NCBI RefSeq assembly: GCF_052857255.1
Contig: NC_135505.1
Location: 44,594,520 to 44,658,519 of the forward strand
Direction: 5' to 3'
From: Amblyomma americanum
Lineage: Eukaryota; Arthropoda; Arachnida; Ixodida; Ixodidae
Length of the DNA stretch: 64,000 bases
Under the pieces are notes generated by a model. The model searched no databases, had not been told where the DNA came from, and worked only from the letters and a program-made list of their open reading frames with translations. This document shows positions 31,537 to 41,085 of the stretch, piece by piece. The translations under genes were made by a program, and so were the position numbers. How positions within the stretch are numbered: position 1 is the stretch's first letter; each line of letters starts with the position of its first letter.

Positions 31537-31549
31537 CACTGCAGATAAA

Positions 31550-32110
31550 GTGCCAGCCATAAAGAATGCGCCAAAACCAGACAATGTGACCCAGCTGATG
31601 GCTTTTTTGGGCTTGATTAATTTTTACTCCAAATTTTTGCCTAATCTAGCTACAGTTCTAGAACCATGCATAACTTATTGCGCAGACACTGTATGGCACT
31701 GGTCGCGTCAATGGGATGATTCTTTTAAGGCTTGCAAAGGTATGCTAACTATTGAAGATGTTCTGGAGCTGTACGACGTAAAAGAAGAAATACGGCAAAC
31801 ATGTGACGCCTCCGAATATCGTCTTGGAGCTGTGTTGTCGCATGTCGTGGACGGGAAATATAAACCAATTGCATTTGCATCGCGCTCACTCTCGCCTGCA
31901 GAGCGAAAATATGGCCAAATTGAAAAAGAAGCTTCGAGCATTGTTTTTGGGGTGAAAAGATTTCGCAACTACTTGTATGGTAGAACCTTCAATGTTTTCA
32001 CAGATCATCAACCACTAACTGTGCTCTTCGACCCAGAAAGGAAAAGTAGTGCAATGGCCACTGCTAGGGTGCATCGATGGTTTGCTTTTCTAGCAAACTA
32101 CAGATAGCTC
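31550..32110 (+). pseudogene. Gypsy RNase H
   Basis: The open frame begins with the RT-RNase H connector TQLMAFLGLINFYSKFLPNL. It continues with IRQTCDASEYRLGAVLSHVV (first catalytic Asp), YKPIAFASRSLSPAERKYGQ, IEKEASSIVFGVKRFRNYLY and FTDHQPLTVLF (TDH, catalytic). The frame is lost by a shift near 32100; the next frame resumes QIAHKPGTEIAHADALYRLP, the end of the domain. RNase H would degrade genomic RNA after copying. Confidence 0.88.
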
Positions 32111-33540
32111 ACAAGCCCGGTACGGAGATTGCCCACGCAGATGCCTTATATAGACTGCCTTTCACAGAGCTGCCAAAGCAGACTGACGAAATATTTTACT
32201 TTTCCACGCTGGACGAGTTTGCTTTGACAGCAAAAGTTATTGAGCGCGAAACAACGTGCGATAAGCTGCTAACGATGGATCGGGACATGATATCGCATGG
32301 ATGGGCAAAATCGGTTTCTGAGGAACTGAAACCTTTCTGGGTTCGACGTTTCGAACTCTGCATTGAAGCTGGATGCATTATTTGGACATAGTAATTGTTC
32401 CGAAGTGTTTACAAAGCGTAGTTTTGAATTTGCTACATGAACAGTACCTTGGAATCGCAAAAATGAAAATGGTAGCAAGGTCAAAGTTCTGGTGGCCGGG
32501 TATCGATGAAGCGCTGGAGAAAACAGTGCGAAGGTGCAGCATTTGTCAAAGTGTCCAATCCTCAGCACAGCCAGTACCTCTTGCTCCGTGGAGAGTCTGC
32601 GAACACCCCTGGGAAAGGGTCCATCTTGATTTTGTCGAGAAAGAAGGAAAAATGTTCCTTTTAGTTGTGGATGCGTATAGCAAGTGGTTGGAAGTAAAGA
32701 TGTGTAGCACGACGACGACTGCTCGGACAGTTGAAATAGTTGGATCTATGTTTGCGGCGCATGGTCTACCGTTGGAAGTTGTAACTGATAACGGACCGCA
32801 ATTCCAGGCCGCTGAATTTGAAGCATTCTTGAAAGCGCACGGAATAAAGCACACATGCACCCCTCCCTATCACCCGCAGTCGAACGGATCGGCGGAACGT
32901 GCTGTACAGACTACAAAGACTACGCTTTTCAAGATGTTGCTAGAGGACAGAGAAAAGGGCACTACAAGAACTTTGCAGCACAGGACAGACAACTTTCTCT
33001 TTTGTTATCGAACAACGCCGCACACATTCACCGGCAAGACACCGCCTGAATCGTTTTTGAGAAGAAAGTTGCGGACCAAAGTGTCCTTGCTGCGACCAAG
33101 TCTGACAAGTGCCATGACGGAAAAAACCCGTAGGATGAAGCGTGCAGCAGATAAGCGAAGAGCGCAGCCGCGATATTTTGTGACTAGTGAGAGGGTGCTG
33201 GTGCGTTTTGTGCGCGGGGATTAAGTTAAGTGGCATCCTGGAAAAATTGTGCGAGTGAAGTCTCCAACTACCTATTTGGTTGCCATTGGAAACAGAGTGC
33301 GTTTTGTGCATGCAGATCATTTTCGACGTTCCGCCCTTGACGATGAAACACAAGCTAATAGGGAAGTGTGCCTACCTCACGCCTCCGAGCTTACCGCCCC
33401 GCCGCTGCTTGCCGCTCAGCCGGAGACTCGAGTTGAACCGAGCGTTTCAGACCACGAATCATCTGATAACGAACAGATTCTGCTAAGAAGGAGCAAACGG
33501 GAAAGAAGGCCTCCTGAGCGTTGGGGTTACGACTGTTTTT
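32110..33540 (+). pseudogene. Gypsy integrase with C-terminal tail, one in-frame stop
   Basis: After a frameshift near 32388 the frame 32373-33224 has the zinc domain: LLHEQYLGIAKMK, then RRCSICQSV. The second histidine position reads Y/L, so HHCC is damaged. The catalytic core has all three acids: HLDFVEKEGKMF, VTDNGPQFQA and NGSAERAVQT. TAA at 33222-33224 interrupts after FVRGD, but the same frame resumes VKWHPGKIVRVKSPTTYLVA and runs to a stop near 33542. The tail ends in a basic RRSKRERRPPERWG motif. It would join element DNA to the host. Confidence 0.9.
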
Positions 33541-33546
33541 GATCTA

Positions 33547-33558
33547 GTGGGAGAGGGA
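33547..33558 (+). promoter_or_regulatory. Polypurine tract
   Basis: GTGGGAGAGGGA immediately before the 3' LTR; it primes plus-strand DNA synthesis in LTR elements. Confidence 0.75.
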
Positions 33559-33559
33559 A

Positions 33560-33781
33560 TATTGTTTCGGCATCTGGAATGCGACACGTGCGTTGACCGG
33601 TGTTTGATAAAGATATCATAATGCGGTCGCCTTGGTTCTGCGCATGCTCGAGTACAGCTGCCACTGAATAAATACTCGTTCATGGGCTGTGCTGGGGGGA
33701 GTTGTTTTTCGTGCTGCCTGGACGCAGTACTCGTAATAAAGCTGTATTCATCTAGCCACCGTCTTCTGTGTGGATGCAACA
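33560..33781 (+). repeat. 3' LTR
   Basis: Starts TATTGTTTCGG (the canonical TG is mutated to TA) and ends GATGCAACA. It contains ATAAATAC and AATAAAGC polyadenylation-like signals. Confidence 0.93.
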
Positions 33782-33786
33782 GGATA

Positions 33787-34120
33787 CATGCGCGCACAGA
33801 ACGCGTGCACAAAACCGGCGATTTCACATAGAACTGCAGGCAGAGCGGACGCGATGACTTGCATGTGCAAGCAGCCACACAGGGAAAAAAAACTACACCT
33901 TGCTCAACAATTAATACGCGCACAATCACGCACGCACAAGACCAGGTTCCTGCCATACAAACCGAGGAAACCGTGTAGTCTGCTGCGGTAGCACCCTCCC
34001 GACCAGCAGCGCCCTCTGTCGCCATCGGTGGGCTTTTATTGCAACGGCGCCACCATCTCCCATTGCGGAGCGCTGGCTCTCGGCACACTGACTAGAACAT
34101 TCTAGGCACTATAGTACACC
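33787..34120. other. No recognised feature
   Basis: Between two gypsy copies. GCGCCCTCTGTCGCC near 34010 looks like part of a dispersed repeat; no coding signal was recognised. Confidence 0.5.
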
Positions 34121-34124
34121 CTTC

Positions 34125-35755
34125 CTCCAGCAACTGGGCATCGCCACTTCACATGGTGGCAAAGAAAGGTCTGGGCGACTGGAGACCATGTGGAGATTAA
34201 CGCGCCCGAAATGCTGACACTTTACCAGAGCTCTATTCACTTTCTGACATGCAGAACTTCACATCCAACCTGGCTGGGTGCACGATCTTCTCTAAAATTG
34301 ACTTAGTGAAGGCTTATCATCAAAGTGCCGTGGAGCCCCTCTGATATTCCAAAGACGGATATTACCACATCGTTAGGCCTCTTTGAGTAAGTGCGGATGC
34401 CTGTTGCCTTGCGCATCACAGCAAAGACTTCACAGCGAGCTATCAAAGAGGTTACACGAGGCCTCGATTTCGTAGCAAGTTCATCAGGTACTGAGCATGG
34501 AGGTCATCTGCGCGCCCTCTTCTACCGACTGGATCAATATTGGCTCGTCATCAACCCGAACAAGTGCCTCTTTGGCGTAGCTACAATAAAATTCCTCGGC
34601 CACCTTGTAACTCCACAGGGCGCTCAGCATCTCGACATCAAAGTCAGAGCCATTCAAGATTCCCCCCCCCCCCCCCCCGTCACTCAACAAACCCAGATAA
34701 TTCTTGGGCATCATGAACTTTAGTCGCCGCTTTCTCCCGAAGTCCGCCTCTTTCCTGAAACCTCCGACTGATTATTTGGCTAAGAAAAAAAGATGCTGCT
34801 GCACCATTTAAGTGGACTGAGGATGCCGCCGCCGCATTTGCTGCTGCCAAGAATGCTCCCGCAGACGTCACTTTGCTCATACATCCAGTTCCTGATGCTC
34901 CACGGCGCCTCGACACAGACGCCTCGAGAATTGTCGTCGGCGTTGTTTTCGAGCAGTAGGTCTCGAGTTGGCAGCCCCTAGATTTTTTTCTCCCGAGAGC
35001 TGAGGGCACCTGAGACTAAATACAGCACCTTTTGTCGAGAATCCCTTGCTGTGTACCTCGGCATCAAACACTTCCGCCACTTCCTGAAGAGTCCGCACTT
35101 TCACGCCATTATGAATCATAAGCCCTTGAAGTCTGCCTTCGAAAGGAACCACAACACCTACACTGCACGCGAGCTCCGCGAGCTGTGTTTTATCTCCGAG
35201 CTTACAGTGGATCTCCGTCACGTCCATGGCCCGGAAAATGCGGCTGCCGATGCGATTTCTTGTGTTAGTGCCATGGCGTCTGATTCGTCAGTGGACATAG
35301 AGAAGCTAGCGGCTGCACAGCGCAATGATCCAGATCTGCATCGTCTTCGCTTTTCATCCACGTCCTTGGCCTTCGCCGAATGTCCACTGCCGTTTTCCTC
35401 CCAGTTCATTACGTTCGAAACATTAACTGGCGTCTCGCGCCAATACCTAACTTTGGCTTTCCGTCGCACCATTTTTGAAAAACTGCACCGCCTGAGCCAT
35501 CCATGTATTCGTGCTACGCAGAAGCTGATCACATCTCATTTGGCCGTTTCATATGGCCAAGAATCAATGCCGACGTCCGCCACTGGGCACGAACCTGCCT
35601 TCACTGCCAGCACCCCTCGCGCAGGGCTCGACTAGCAGGCTATTGCACGTGGCGCCGGACAAGAAAAAGGAAGTTGGGCTGGGCTGCCGCAGCGCGAAGA
35701 GCGCAAATAAACAGTTCCAACCTCAACGGTGGTAGAGCTGGATATAGAAAGTTTA
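34125..35755 (+). pseudogene. Ty3/gypsy family-2 pol relic joined to 3' LTR piece
   Basis: Broken plus-strand frames give SSSNWASPLHMVAKKGLGDW (RT start), EVTRGLDFV, LVINPNKCLFGVATIKFLGH (RT thumb), LGIMNFSRRFLP, VYLGIKHFRHFLKSPHFHAI (RNase H) and LRHVHGPENAAADAIS. The integrase zinc region follows: LHRLSHPCIRATQKLI, ARTCLHCQ. The YIDD block is lost. The RT-RNase H connector contains a run of 17 C bases (34662-34678). The integrase core is deleted; after about 35640 the sequence passes straight into LTR (GCCGGACAAG..AAATAAACAG), matching the LTR at 23325-23400. Confidence 0.8.
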
Positions 35756-35764
35756 TCTAGCATT

Positions 35765-36130
35765 CAGCGTGGTGCTTTTCAAGCGACAGAAACCTTCTTC
35801 CCAAGGCATTCTTTTTCTTAACACTATTATTTTCTTTTAATGTACTCTCTATGCGTCGGTTAGCGTCATCAAGTGTCTTACTCAACTCATTCATGCTGTG
35901 GTTTGTCTCCGCCAGTTCTGTGCGTAGTCCTCTCTACTGTTCCCTAATATTTAGCTCCAGGGCATCACCTAAAGTATTGCAATCTACTTTCTTTTCTTCT
36001 TGGAAATCGTTTAGTAGCTTTGTCACTTGTTTAGTCTTATTTTTAGGAGTACACTTTCCACACTTTTTAAAAACATGCGTAAAACACCTGAAGGCAGCAG
36101 TGACAGCGGTGCGGAAACCCAAGTGAAATT
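35765..36130 (-). pseudogene. CR1-like LINE ORF1 fragment with coiled coil
   Basis: The minus strand from 36085 reads FKKCGKCTPKNKTKQVTKLL, DALELNIREQ and, after a stop, LRTELAETNHSMNELSKTL and DDANRRIESTLKENNSVKKK. CxxC followed by a heptad-rich helix is the layout of CR1/L2 ORF1 proteins (PHD-like finger plus coiled coil). It is short, and the identification is tentative. Confidence 0.45.
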
Positions 36131-36660
36131 GCGTGTTCTTAAAAAAACTCTGGACTAACCTGCAAGTCGCAGTGAATACGAGCAAGGTGTTGCCCTCAGC
36201 GTCTCGGTCACTGCTGCCGAATGCGCGTCACGGCGACTCGATGCTGGCTGTAGAAATGCTGGAAGTGGGGCGTGGCTGTGCCGTCGTATTCTTTGCGCCG
36301 GTTGCGGCGGGCTCCACGATATCCGGGTACGCGAAGACCGGTGCGTTGTAGGCAACGATGACCGGGCAGCCCGAAATCTGCGCGTAGTCCAGCAGCGATT
36401 TGCCACAGAATCGGCACAATTGGTGCCCCTTCACTTGTATAGAGGATGCCTGAAAGTTGCAGTGAATGAGAGTAAGGTGTTACCTGGAAATGAAACTTCC
36501 GTCTGTCTTCGCTGCTTTCGTGAAAAAGCGAGAAGTAGCCGCAGTTCCGCTTCGGATGAGCCGTCACGGGCGGTGTAACGGGCCCCTGCTTTTTCCGGCG
36601 AAGCGAATCCGCTTCCCTCGCCGGAAATTTCGTTCAGTGTGAATGCGCCTTTAGGCGGGT
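36131..36660 (-). mobile_element. Harbinger-like terminal region
   Basis: Read on the minus strand from 36657 it starts TAAAGGCGCATTCACACT, then ATTTCCGGC and AGCGGATTCGC. These parallel TTAAGGCGCATACACACT, ATTTCCGGC and AAGCGGATTCGC at 14503-14560. It is therefore another Harbinger end of the same or a sister family, with TAA/TTA as the likely target. A frame from 36434 reads KGHQLCRFCGKSLLDYAQIS, which I do not recognise. The other terminus was not seen. Confidence 0.55.
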
Positions 36661-37620
36661 GAAAGTAGGAGCCGGGATTGCTTGACAGATTAGCTGCGAG
36701 GAACATTTCTTTCATAAAGGACGTTTTAATTAAAGACAATCATTGGCTCAGGTAAATCATGCAGGTGGGTTGTTAACTAAATGCTAAAACAAGGAAAAGT
36801 TATAGCGAAATCTACATTAAAAGGCCAGAACGTAAACTAGATATTATAAAACGGTTAGGCGACAGAAAGGTAAGTTTGGTAGCAGACGCAGGAGAGAAGA
36901 AAAAGGGCATCTAGAAAGGTCTTAGCGTGAAGTATGAAGCAAAAGTATGAACGGCAGAAAATTGAAATCATATAAGAATTCAGGAAATCAGAATATTGAT
37001 CATATTCTGAAACATTGTAAAGAAATAGCACCATCGCAGAAGCAGCAAAAAGAGATGATGGCGTTTTTGTATCTTCACCAACGAGATTGACGCCTGCAGC
37101 TATGACACAATTTCGCTCATACGCTTTTGCCATACAAAACAATCGCACAGTTAAAATGGGCCGTTTCTGTCGCCCATGTTGTTTGTCTGTTGTTGCGCAT
37201 ATCCACCAGAGGTGCACGCATGAAAATGGTGACAACAATCTCTCTTCCATCGGTGCCCTTTTAGCTACCCCAATTTTTGCTCTTGAAATTGTACTTAAGG
37301 AGCGAATAAATGAAACAACTGCGCATTTTCCGGATCAGAAAGTGAGGCTCCGGTTTCGGATTTACGCGACCGCAACTTGCACGTACATTTTGTCTTGTCT
37401 GATCTGTGCAAAATACGCGAATTCTTTATGAATTAGGGTGAAATGGCATGAGAGCAATTTTTTTTGTTTAGTTTGAATTAGTGCTATTCCGTTGCTGATG
37501 TACGTCTGTGCCTTAGTTGGCTGCTGGTATACTGTCGCGGTCAGTTTTTATCTCAAAGATGCTTATTATGTTATTTTCATTCCTAATGTGTCCTTACCAT
37601 TCCACGGCCTATTCAGTGAG
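36661..37620. other. No recognised feature
   Basis: AT-rich, with no motif I can name. The open frame 37087-37431 has no family resemblance I can see. Confidence 0.5.
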
Positions 37621-37624
37621 TGCA

Positions 37625-37800
37625 ATTATTAACTAGTGGTGATCAAAGCAACGGGCGGCAGGAAGTTACGTGGGCGAATAGATTCAGAAGTGCACGAAGA
37701 TACAGTGACCGCACCTGGAAAAAATGCTAATTGTAGAGACACAGGAGATACCTTTCCCCTCAAGTCGGCATAGCCAAGCTGATGATGATGGTATCATAGT
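37625..37800 (+). mobile_element. RTE LINE 3' end, decayed
   Basis: GGCGGCAGGAAGTTACGTGG, then a GAGACACAGGAGATACCTTT block and CGGCATAGCCAAGCTGATGATGATGG, parallel the RTE end at 48115-48262 (GGGCGGCAGAAGGTTAGATGG, GAGACATGGGAGAGGCCTTT, GTGTAGTAGGGCTGATGATGATG). Only the last 60 codons and the GAT-repeat tail remain, with stops. Confidence 0.65.
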
Positions 37801-38790
37801 AGCAATAAAAAATTACATTGTTTTCCTCGTACTTCAGAATATTTTATTCACTTCTTTCATTTCATTTCTCCATTCTCCCTGCTATTCTTTATTTCTGATG
37901 TCCATGCTCAGGGGCTTCAGTATCGATGGCAGATGCCGGAGCTAGCAAAAATCTTTTCCCTCGTTTTTATTATTATTTTAATTAATACCACTTACTACTA
38001 CTACTGCTACCACTACTAAAATTTTACGTTTCTAATTACGCTTGATGACGATATATCTTCAGAAAATCATCCCGAAGCAAGCGCTGAAACCAACTCTTGG
38101 GCAACTAATGATATTTTGATTAAATAGTAGTTTTAAATTTGATATTCCTCTGTCTTCTCGTAGCAGTAAGTAATTACTCGAAATAGTAGCCCGAATTTAA
38201 GTGCCAAACAGCAGGCCAAAGACACTGAAACTGGATTGGGTTTTGAAGGAAAATGATGTCAGCACTGACGAACAATTCAAGTTGCTGGCAACGGTGGAAG
38301 GGTCAGTCCGAGCTTTGATTGGGTGAACTGCAGACAGATATAACTGTGCTCCTAAAATGCCTCGAAAACAATTTTGACATTTGGTTATTCGCCAAACGCA
38401 GAGCGTATATCACGTGCGGGCAGGTCTTGACGTAAAAAGCGCATTGTTTCCCATAAATATCACTGCATTTGAAGTCATAAAAAGGGAAACATTAAACAAT
38501 CTCGAGCGAAGCTATACGGCGCATGGCTATAAAATTTTTGATTAAAACATTCGGGCCGGGAGACAAATTTGAGGAAAAATGTTTTTGAGATTCATGAAGC
38601 TCAAAGGACCTCTGAAGTTTATCTGCAGCATTCAACAGAACGTGTAAGCTACAGAGATAAGGTCACACATCTGAAACATAGCAGAAACGACTACACCCTT
38701 CGCCAGCAGAGAGTACAGGAAGGTTGTTATCGTGGACTGATGAGTTTTTTTTTTTTTGTAGCGAGAGAATTTCGCGGTATATGGGATAGG
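37801..38790. other. No gene; short ACT/ATT microsatellites
   Basis: TTATTATTATTT and a CTACTACTACT run lie at about 37966-38020. Nothing else was recognised. Confidence 0.5.
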
Positions 38791-38799
38791 CGATTTGTG

Positions 38800-39187
38800 C
38801 GCATCCACCGTTGGCATGACAACCGGAGAGGAACAAGGCGCGGCGCGCGCTTCGCCGTCGCCACGGCCGCGCCCGCTCCGCCATCAAAGCCGAGTGTGCC
38901 GTCACGCGGGTGAGCAGTTGTGCGCATGCGCCGATACAGCCGTAACCAGAGAGACCCACAGCTGAGACGCATTCTTCGTCGCTGCCTCGCCGCACTCCGC
39001 TCTATGTCCCGAACCCCGCATCGCATGCGCACGCTAGCGTATAAAATGCGGAGATGTAGTGGGCGTCTGTATCACAACGTTTGATATGCATGCAGAGAAG
39101 GAGAGTCCAGCCGCTGCTAAACGGCGGCATATACAAGAGAAAATTAACTCTTCCGATCCTGAGGTTGTCGCCTGGCAGTTGGCTTGA
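38800..39187 (+). promoter_or_regulatory. GC-rich TATA promoter-like region with short frame
   Basis: Around 38830-39010 GC content jumps above the surroundings. A TATAAAA box (39040-39046) sits about 28 bases before ATCACAACG, a fair initiator position. ATG 39086 opens a 33-codon frame MHAEKESPAAAKRRHIQEKI ending at TGA 39185-39187. It may be the promoter and first exon of a mobile element or a host gene; I do not recognise the peptide. Confidence 0.35.
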
Positions 39188-39940
39188 ACCAAATAAGAAC
39201 GCTGGAGTGTGTGTGTATGTGGAACAAGCTATCACCGCTGTCAGACATCGCCCTTTGAGTGCGGTGAATAATGGCGAAGCCTTCTGTGTTCGGCTTCTGG
39301 AAAGTGGCATTATCATCCAAGGAGTCTACGTGGCACTGTGAAAATATGTCAAGCAGACGATTGATGTGGCTGTCTCGTGTATACCAGCCCACGGCACGGT
39401 TTCACAGCTGTGTGTGACTTTGACTGATTTAAACAGGAAACAGGATTCTCTTAGTGCATGAAAGAAAAGGTTGACTTTAATTTAGCTCCAGACCCTCGCG
39501 TCCAGGCTACACAATGGGGAACTACTAGCTTTTATAGTAAAGAGGCTCTACCAAATCGAAATTCTGTAACGACAAAATTGAGACCGCTGCATGCTACTTT
39601 AGAGTTAATCGGACAGTCTTCGTGTCTTTCAAGCAAAATGAATAAGAAATGTTTATACCCGATGTCTCTCATTGCTAAACATCCAGTGACCACAACAAGC
39701 TCAGCCATGGAAACGTACCTCTGGCTACGTATATCCCGATAGCCGAGCTAAGCCACTGAAATTTTTTTTTCAGGGTGCTGTCTTTTAGTTCTGAAATCAC
39801 CGCCTAAGTGACGTCCACGTCTCAACCCTATTGCGTCTGCTTTGTCCTCTCCAACATCGCAGGTGCGAAGCAGAACCGAGAGTGAGGACCGAAAAGAAGG
39901 AAAGATCGAGGGTGAGAGCCAAGAATATGCATCACGCATG
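39188..39940. other. No recognised feature
   Basis: No motif I can assign. The LINE at 39945 is 5'-truncated somewhere before that point. Confidence 0.45.
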
Positions 39941-39944
39941 AGAG

Positions 39945-41085
39945 GTTTTCTTATAGTGCTTTTTGTTGGGGTGACGAAGAAAGCTGGTGTATCACTACCC
40001 GCTCTCAAACAACTGACATTGAATCACCTGCATTCTTACCACAGTCACCGCATACATGTTTACACAGATGGATCAGTTCACTCGACCAGTTCCGCGGGGT
40101 CGGTGGTGATACCGGCCAGATCCATCTTCATGAAAGTGAAGACGACCTATCCAACATCTTCAACTGGTGCGGAACTCGCAGCCTTACGGGCTGCGGTAGA
40201 GTTCATCAGTCAGGAACCTCCACATGACTGGACGGTTTTCACCGACTCTGAAGCAGCCCTCCAAGCCCTGCAAGCTGCGCTACGCCGCGGGTCGCAGGAA
40301 CAACTTGTTACTGAGATCCGTCTACTGTACCACGGCACCGTTTCCAAAGGTCATGACATCATTTTTCAGTGACTGCCAGGACACTGTGGTATTAACGGTA
40401 ATCACCACGCCGATGCGGCTACGCGTTCGGCTCACAACGACGGACTTCCAGTGAGGATCCTGAAGCCCACACGCAGTGTGTGGGCTTCGCCCTTTGGCGC
40501 TGGAGCTCCCACTTTTAGCGTGGAACACAGGAGAGTTTTGCAACCTCCGCCTCAAGGCACTAGACCCTGGACTGCGCCTTCGTCTTCCACGTAACTTAGC
40601 ATGTCGCAACGCAACATTGTTATACCGTTTATGGATCGGCATTGCTTTTACCAAGCACTATGCTTTCCGGATGGGGATGGCCGACAGTCCTGCCTGTGAA
40701 AGCTGCGGTTGTGAGGAGACCATCGCTCATCTTCTCGGTGAGTGCCCTGCATTTGCGAGTGCAAGACATACACTGTGTTGTGCCCTGGATCGCCTCGATC
40801 CTCGCCTATAACAGAGCAAAATATCCTCGGTCCGTGGCCACAGCAGTCGACTGCCCTCAAGGCATACAAGACACTCTTTGCCTACTTGAGAGCTACTGGA
40901 TTGAGTGACAAATTGTGACAGCGTTGTGCGTGTGTGTGTTATGCCTTTTTCCCCTCCTCTCTTCCTCCTTTTAGCCCCCTAATCCCTCTTCCCCAGTGCA
41001 GGGTAGCCAACCGGAATACCTTTCTGGTTAACATCCCTGTCTTTCCCTCCTCCTCTTTATCTATCTATCTCTATCTATCTTGTTG
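39945..41085 (+). pseudogene. I-like LINE 3' part: RNase H, cysteine motif, 3' tail
   Basis: The frame 39842-40372 contains IHVYTDGSVHSTSSAGSVVI (first Asp), TGAELAALRAAVEFI and DWTVFTDSEAALQALQAAL (second Asp), a well kept RNase H. At 40370 a TGA replaces the W of the expected QWLPGHCGI and a frame change follows (PGHCGINGNHHADAATRSA in the next frame). From 40666 the frame carries CESCGCEETIAHLLGECPAF, the CxxC..H..C end of ORF2. The 3' tail has CAGGGTAGCCAACCGG and a CTATCTATC microsatellite. 5'-truncated. Confidence 0.75.

Larger units (their letters stand above)
30003..31548 (+). pseudogene. Gypsy reverse transcriptase, deleted and interrupted
   Basis: The frame 30003-31025 shows the protease end LLGRNWLGKIKI, then the RT connector, VPYALRERVELEL, SAWATPLVIVPKKNG, LLTVNTQLGLFHLRRLPYGV and YLDDIVIAG (YLDD catalytic pair near 30752). 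Next come NTEKCKLFQQRIRYLGHEID and HPTADK. The GDYKVTVN segment normally between PKKNG and DQYPL is missing, a deletion of roughly 10-15 residues. At 30931 an inverted copy of 30646-30913 and then a SINE are inserted; the frame resumes at 31548 with VPAIKNAPKP. Confidence 0.9.
28758..33781 (+). mobile_element. LTR retrotransposon, Ty3/gypsy-like, both LTRs and TSD
   Basis: A 5.02-kb element bounded by 221-bp and 222-bp LTRs and flanked by the 5-base duplication GGATA (28753-28757, 33782-33786). In order it has a primer-binding site (28980-28996), gag, protease, RT, RNase H, integrase with a C-terminal tail, polypurine tract (33547-33558) and 3' LTR. The pol order PR-RT-RH-IN defines Ty3/gypsy. 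No envelope-like frame was seen. LTRs differ by about 16 substitutions and one indel (about 93 % identity), so the insertion is not recent. An inverted duplication and a SINE interrupt RT. Confidence 0.95.

Noticed and set aside
33483..34088. 201-codon minus-strand frame
   Set aside because: Runs antisense across the gypsy 3' LTR and the integrase tail, so it is a shadow of the element.
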